Of a stretch of DNA of 8,015 nt, positions 5,976 through 8,015 are shown in pieces. How positions within the stretch are numbered: position 1 is the stretch's first letter; the number at the start of each line of letters is the position of its first letter. Source of the DNA: Bacillota bacterium. GTDB lineage: Bacteria > Bacillota > Clostridia > Christensenellales > Aristaeellaceae. Made by a program: the position numbers and the translations under genes. Under the pieces are notes generated by a model. It searched no databases, was not told where the DNA came from, and saw nothing but the letters and a program-made list of their open reading frames with translations. The stretch is from positions 1 to 8,015 of the forward strand of contig JAEYRW010000150.1 of NCBI GenBank assembly GCA_023435435.1, written 5' to 3'.

Positions 5976-6386
5976 ATGAAAAGCTTCAAGCCGGGCCGCG
6001 GACCTTCGTTCATGGGCGGGCTGTTTATGCTCTTTTTCGCGGTCGTCGCAGGCGGCATGGCGTACACGGTTTCGTCCTTCACATCGTCCTTCGGCGTACC
6101 CTCAACGCTCTCGATCTTCGTCCTCGTGCCCGCCGGCATGGCGGTCTTCGGCGTGATCGGCGCGATTTATAACTTTGTCAACGCCTTGGGAAAGAACCGG
6201 TTCTCGGACTTTGACATCACCGATGAGAACGAGGAGCCCGACCCGCTCAACGAGCGCTTGGGCGGCCACGCTGAAACCCCCGAAGAATCCGGTGAAGACG
6301 GCGCGGCTTACTGCCCCTATTGCGGGACACAGGTCGAAGAAGGCTATCTTTACTGCAAAAAGTGCGGCAAAAAGCTGCCCACATGA
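5976..6386 (+). CDS. Small two-TM protein with C-terminal zinc ribbon
   Basis: 136 residues. A basic N-terminus (MKSFKPGRG) leads into two hydrophobic segments, about 12-32 and 45-70, separated by a short polar, serine-rich loop. The expected topology is therefore both ends in the cytoplasm and a small outer loop. An acidic linker (about 79-110, DENEEPDP and EESGEDG) connects to a zinc ribbon with CPYCG (113-117) and CKKCGKKL (127-134), four cysteines C113, C116, C127 and C130 that should bind one zinc ion. This layout, membrane hairpin plus terminal zinc ribbon, recurs in uncharacterised Bacillota proteins; no reaction can be assigned. GGGAGGGG 6 nt upstream supports the ATG. It has its own promoter, and a terminator hairpin follows at once, so it appears to be transcribed alone. 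It converges on the TIM-barrel-like gene. Confidence 0.85.
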   Translation: MKSFKPGRGPSFMGGLFMLFFAVVAGGMAYTVSSFTSSFGVPSTLSIFVLVPAGMAVFGVIGAIYNFVNALGKNRFSDFDITDENEEPDPLNERLGGHAETPEESGEDGAAYCPYCGTQVEEGYLYCKKCGKKLPT

Positions 6387-6413
6387 GAAAAGCCCGGAGG
6401 ATTTCTCCCCCGG
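6386..6413 (-). terminator. Intrinsic terminator of the TIM-barrel-like gene
   Basis: On the minus strand, CCGGGGGA (6413-6406), the tetraloop GAAA (6405-6402) and TCCTCCGG (6401-6394) form an 8-bp stem with one G-T wobble, followed by GCTTTTC (6392-6386). It starts 9 nt after the stop codon of the leftward gene. On the plus strand the wobble becomes an A-C mismatch and no T run follows, so it suits the minus strand better, though it may also help end the plus-strand gene that stops at 6386. Confidence 0.7.
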
Positions 6414-6422
6414 ACCCTTTGG

Positions 6423-7277
6423 TCAGTTGTTTCCGCCCAGCGCGACGGTCTTGTTGGGGCTCGAACGGCCCTCCAGCGCCGGGAAGCGCCTCTCCAGCGC
6501 GGCCATGGCGATCTCCACGTCCTCGTGCACCTCGTAGGGCGTAAACGCGCCCACCGTCACCATGTCCTGGGGCCGGAGCGTCGAAAACGAGAACGTGATG
6601 CCGACGTAGGGCGACACGCGCCCGGCGGCCATGGACTTGATGGTCATCACCGGCTTTTTCGCGGTTTCGATGATCTTGCGCACGCCCTCGATCTCTACCT
6701 GCATCATAAAGCCCATGCAGTTGTATATTTGAATGTAAGTCTGCACGTCGTATTCGTTTTCGTCGGAATAGACGATCAGTTCGGGCATGTGCGCCGAAAG
6801 GCCGGGGATCATCCCGTGCTGGCGGATCATGTCCAGATAATCCGGAAGCCGGACGATTTTATGATCGAGCTTCGAGACCAGCTGCTCCACCGACGAGTGG
6901 TGCAAAAGGCAGAACTTTGCGCCGTTTTTCGCGCATTCCGCGATGGTGGCCTCGGCGGATGCGCGGCCCTCCCGGGAATCGTGCATGTCGACGATGGGCG
7001 TATCGATGAGCGTGACTTTTCCGCCCGTTTCATCCTCGGCCATTTTGATGCCCTCGCGCAAGGGCGCGGAGCCGCCGAACGGCGCCATCATGGCGTCGAC
7101 GCCATAGGAAAGGTATGCTTTCACGATTTCGTAAGTGGCCTCGCGCGCGGAATTGCGCTCACGGATGAGTGCGTCCGCCGCCGCGCCGGTGTGACTGTAG
7201 CCAAGAATCCAGTTGGTCCCCATGAGCATGCGCGGGAGCGACACGCCCGCGACCTCTGTGCGCGGGAACATTTTCAT
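6423..7277 (-). CDS. Orphan TIM-barrel-like protein, function unknown
   Basis: 284 residues, soluble, with no signal peptide or membrane segment. It looks like an alpha/beta barrel: MFPRTEVAGVSLPRMLMGTN near the N-terminus, then alternating strands and helices (VDAMMAPFG, VTLIDTPIVDMHDS, AKFCLLHHSSVEQL, MIPGLSAHMPELI, KPVMTIKSMAAGRVSPYVG) ending in DMVTVGAFTPYEVHEDVEIA. The opening and the late GR.SP..G and DMV.VG segments recall aldo/keto reductase-like or related barrels, but I do not recognise a characterised family or its catalytic set; possible active-site residues are D and H in DTPIVDMHD and HH in LLHHSS. The frame runs open to 7349, but GGAGG (7290-7286) is 8 nt from the ATG at 7277 and only 2 nt from the ATG at 7283, so 7277 is preferred. 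It is monocistronic, divergent from scpB and ends at a clear terminator. Confidence 0.7.
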   Translation of the reverse strand: MKMFPRTEVAGVSLPRMLMGTNWILGYSHTGAAADALIRERNSAREATYEIVKAYLSYGVDAMMAPFGGSAPLREGIKMAEDETGGKVTLIDTPIVDMHDSREGRASAEATIAECAKNGAKFCLLHHSSVEQLVSKLDHKIVRLPDYLDMIRQHGMIPGLSAHMPELIVYSDENEYDVQTYIQIYNCMGFMMQVEIEGVRKIIETAKKPVMTIKSMAAGRVSPYVGITFSFSTLRPQDMVTVGAFTPYEVHEDVEIAMAALERRFPALEGRSSPNKTVALGGNN

Positions 7278-7307
7278 ATCCATAACCTCCGTGCCATTTC
7301 TGAGGCT

Positions 7308-7336
7308 ATTATAGCACCTCATCCCGCGGAAAGCAA
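7308..7336 (-). promoter_or_regulatory. Promoter of the TIM-barrel-like gene
   Basis: On the minus strand, TTGCTT (7336-7331) is 17 nt from a perfect TATAAT (7313-7308). Transcription would start near 7301, with a leader of about 24 nt. Its -35 lies 2 bp from the -35 of the divergent scpB promoter. Confidence 0.7.
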
Positions 7337-7338
7337 CG

Positions 7339-7368
7339 TTGACACGCACCCCCGAAAACCCTTATAAT
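7339..7368 (+). promoter_or_regulatory. Consensus promoter of scpB
   Basis: Perfect sigma-A hexamers TTGACA (7339-7344) and TATAAT (7363-7368), spaced 18 nt. The expected start is near 7375, leaving about 13 nt of leader, so the ribosome binding site GGAGG (7376-7380) sits at the very 5' end of the message. It stands back to back with the leftward promoter at 7308-7336. Confidence 0.85.
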
Positions 7369-7387
7369 GGCATGCGGAGGAAAAGTG

Positions 7388-7957
7388 ATGGAGTTGCAGT
7401 TTACGGAAATCATGGCCGCCGTCGAGGCGATTTTGTTTGTGGCGGGTGATCCGGTCAACGTGCGGGAGCTCGCGCACTCGATGAACCTGACCGAGCTCGA
7501 GATGGCATCAACCCTGGACGAAATGGCGCGCGAATACGAACAGACCGGGCGCGGCATCCGGCTGAACCGCAACGGCGGGGAGGTCTATTTGTCCATCAAT
7601 CCGGCCTTTGTGGAAAACGTCGAGGCGTACCTGCAGCCGCTCAAGCGTCAGCCCCTTTCCCAGGCGGTTCTCGAAACGCTGTCCGTGATCGCGTACCGCC
7701 AGCCCGCGACGAAGGCGGAGGTCGAGGCCGTGCGCGGCGTCAAGTGCGACTACTCGGTGCAGTTTTTGGTTCGGCGCGGGCTTGTGGAGGAATGCGGCCG
7801 GCGCGAGACCCTTGGCAGGCCCATCGAATACCGCACCACCGACCGATTCCTCATGCACTTCGGCATCGAGTCCCTGACCCAGCTCCCCGACATCAACGAG
7901 CTGGAACCCGCACCCTCAGACCCCGGCGACCCCGTCTCGCGGGGCCCCTTTGAATAA
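7388..7957 (+). CDS. scpB: Segregation and condensation protein B
   Basis: 189 residues, the usual ScpB length. ScpB dimers join ScpA (kleisin) and SMC in the bacterial condensin that compacts and separates the chromosome. Two winged-helix domains are visible: about 5-80 (EAILFVAGDPVNVRELA and the following helices) and about 86-160. The second holds the family hallmark LSQAVLETLSVIAYRQPATK (90-109), then VEAVRGV, LVRRGLVEECGRRETLGRP and TTDRFLMHFGIESLTQLP. The acidic, proline-rich tail after about 168 is variable in the family. The ATG at 7388 is chosen because GGAGG lies 7 nt upstream; an in-frame ATG at 7367 overlaps the -10 box and cannot be transcribed from this promoter. scpB commonly follows scpA, but here the upstream neighbour is divergent and unrelated, and scpB has its own promoter. 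What lies beyond 8015 is unseen. Confidence 0.93.
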   Translation: MELQFTEIMAAVEAILFVAGDPVNVRELAHSMNLTELEMASTLDEMAREYEQTGRGIRLNRNGGEVYLSINPAFVENVEAYLQPLKRQPLSQAVLETLSVIAYRQPATKAEVEAVRGVKCDYSVQFLVRRGLVEECGRRETLGRPIEYRTTDRFLMHFGIESLTQLPDINELEPAPSDPGDPVSRGPFE

Positions 7958-8015
7958 TACCAGAACAATCCACACGATCCGGCAAAGCATAATTCGGCGG
8001 CGCGGGGTTTGGGCC
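7958..8015. other. Sequence after scpB, no feature seen
   Basis: These 58 nt after the scpB stop codon contain no clear ribosome site, start codon or terminator hairpin. Whether scpB continues into an operon cannot be told from the window. Confidence 0.4.

Noticed and set aside
5723..6172. 149-codon plus-strand frame through the intergenic region into the zinc-ribbon gene
   Set aside because: It is out of frame with the well-supported membrane protein, crosses the long repeat hairpin and promoter, and shows no domain.
7278..7349. N-terminal extension of the TIM-barrel-like protein to 7349
   Set aside because: The extension overlaps the TATAAT and -35 boxes on its own strand and part of the divergent scpB promoter; the GGAGG at 7290-7286 points to the ATG at 7277.

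Overview
The window is a GC-rich bacterial chromosomal segment, most likely from a Bacillota (Firmicutes) species of the high-GC clostridial type, such as a gut Oscillospirales or Christensenellales relative. This is inferred from strong GGAGG ribosome binding sites, sigma-A type promoters (one with both hexamers perfect), a clostridial-style ScpB and a zinc-ribbon membrane protein. I see no phage, IS element, CRISPR array, tRNA or rRNA.

Left part (1-5800): a self-contained sugar-utilisation locus. An AraC-type regulator (rightward, ending at 5716) diverges from a two-gene leftward operon. The operon encodes an L-arabinose/L-fucose isomerase-superfamily protein (4676-3183) and, 3 nt downstream, a large cytoplasmic glycoside hydrolase related to GH106 (3179-114). 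The ~100 nt divergent region holds a good promoter for the operon, a weaker candidate for the regulator, and an inverted repeat overlapping the promoter elements that could be the operator. The likely logic is that an imported glycoside is hydrolysed inside the cell, the released sugar is isomerised, and the AraC protein senses the sugar. No transporter, kinase or aldolase lies in the window.

The most notable structure is a pair of related, GC-rich, multi-hairpin repeats. Copy A covers 1-120 (minus orientation, cut by the window edge) and copy B covers 5645-5799 (plus orientation). They lie in inverted orientation at the 3' ends of the two divergent transcripts, so they bracket the sugar locus. 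They share ordered sequence blocks and a 19-nt palindrome whose stem pairs differ by compensatory changes. Copy B runs into the AraC reading frame and encodes its C-terminal tail.

Right part (5801-8015): a small two-TM zinc-ribbon protein (5976-6386, +) converges on an orphan TIM-barrel-like protein (7277-6423, -), with a hairpin terminator between them. The latter diverges from scpB (7388-7957, +), the chromosome-segregation SMC partner. The two divergent promoters stand back to back. scpB here has its own promoter and no scpA upstream.

The very long antisense open frames over the hydrolase and isomerase are by-products of high GC at third codon positions and are not annotated.
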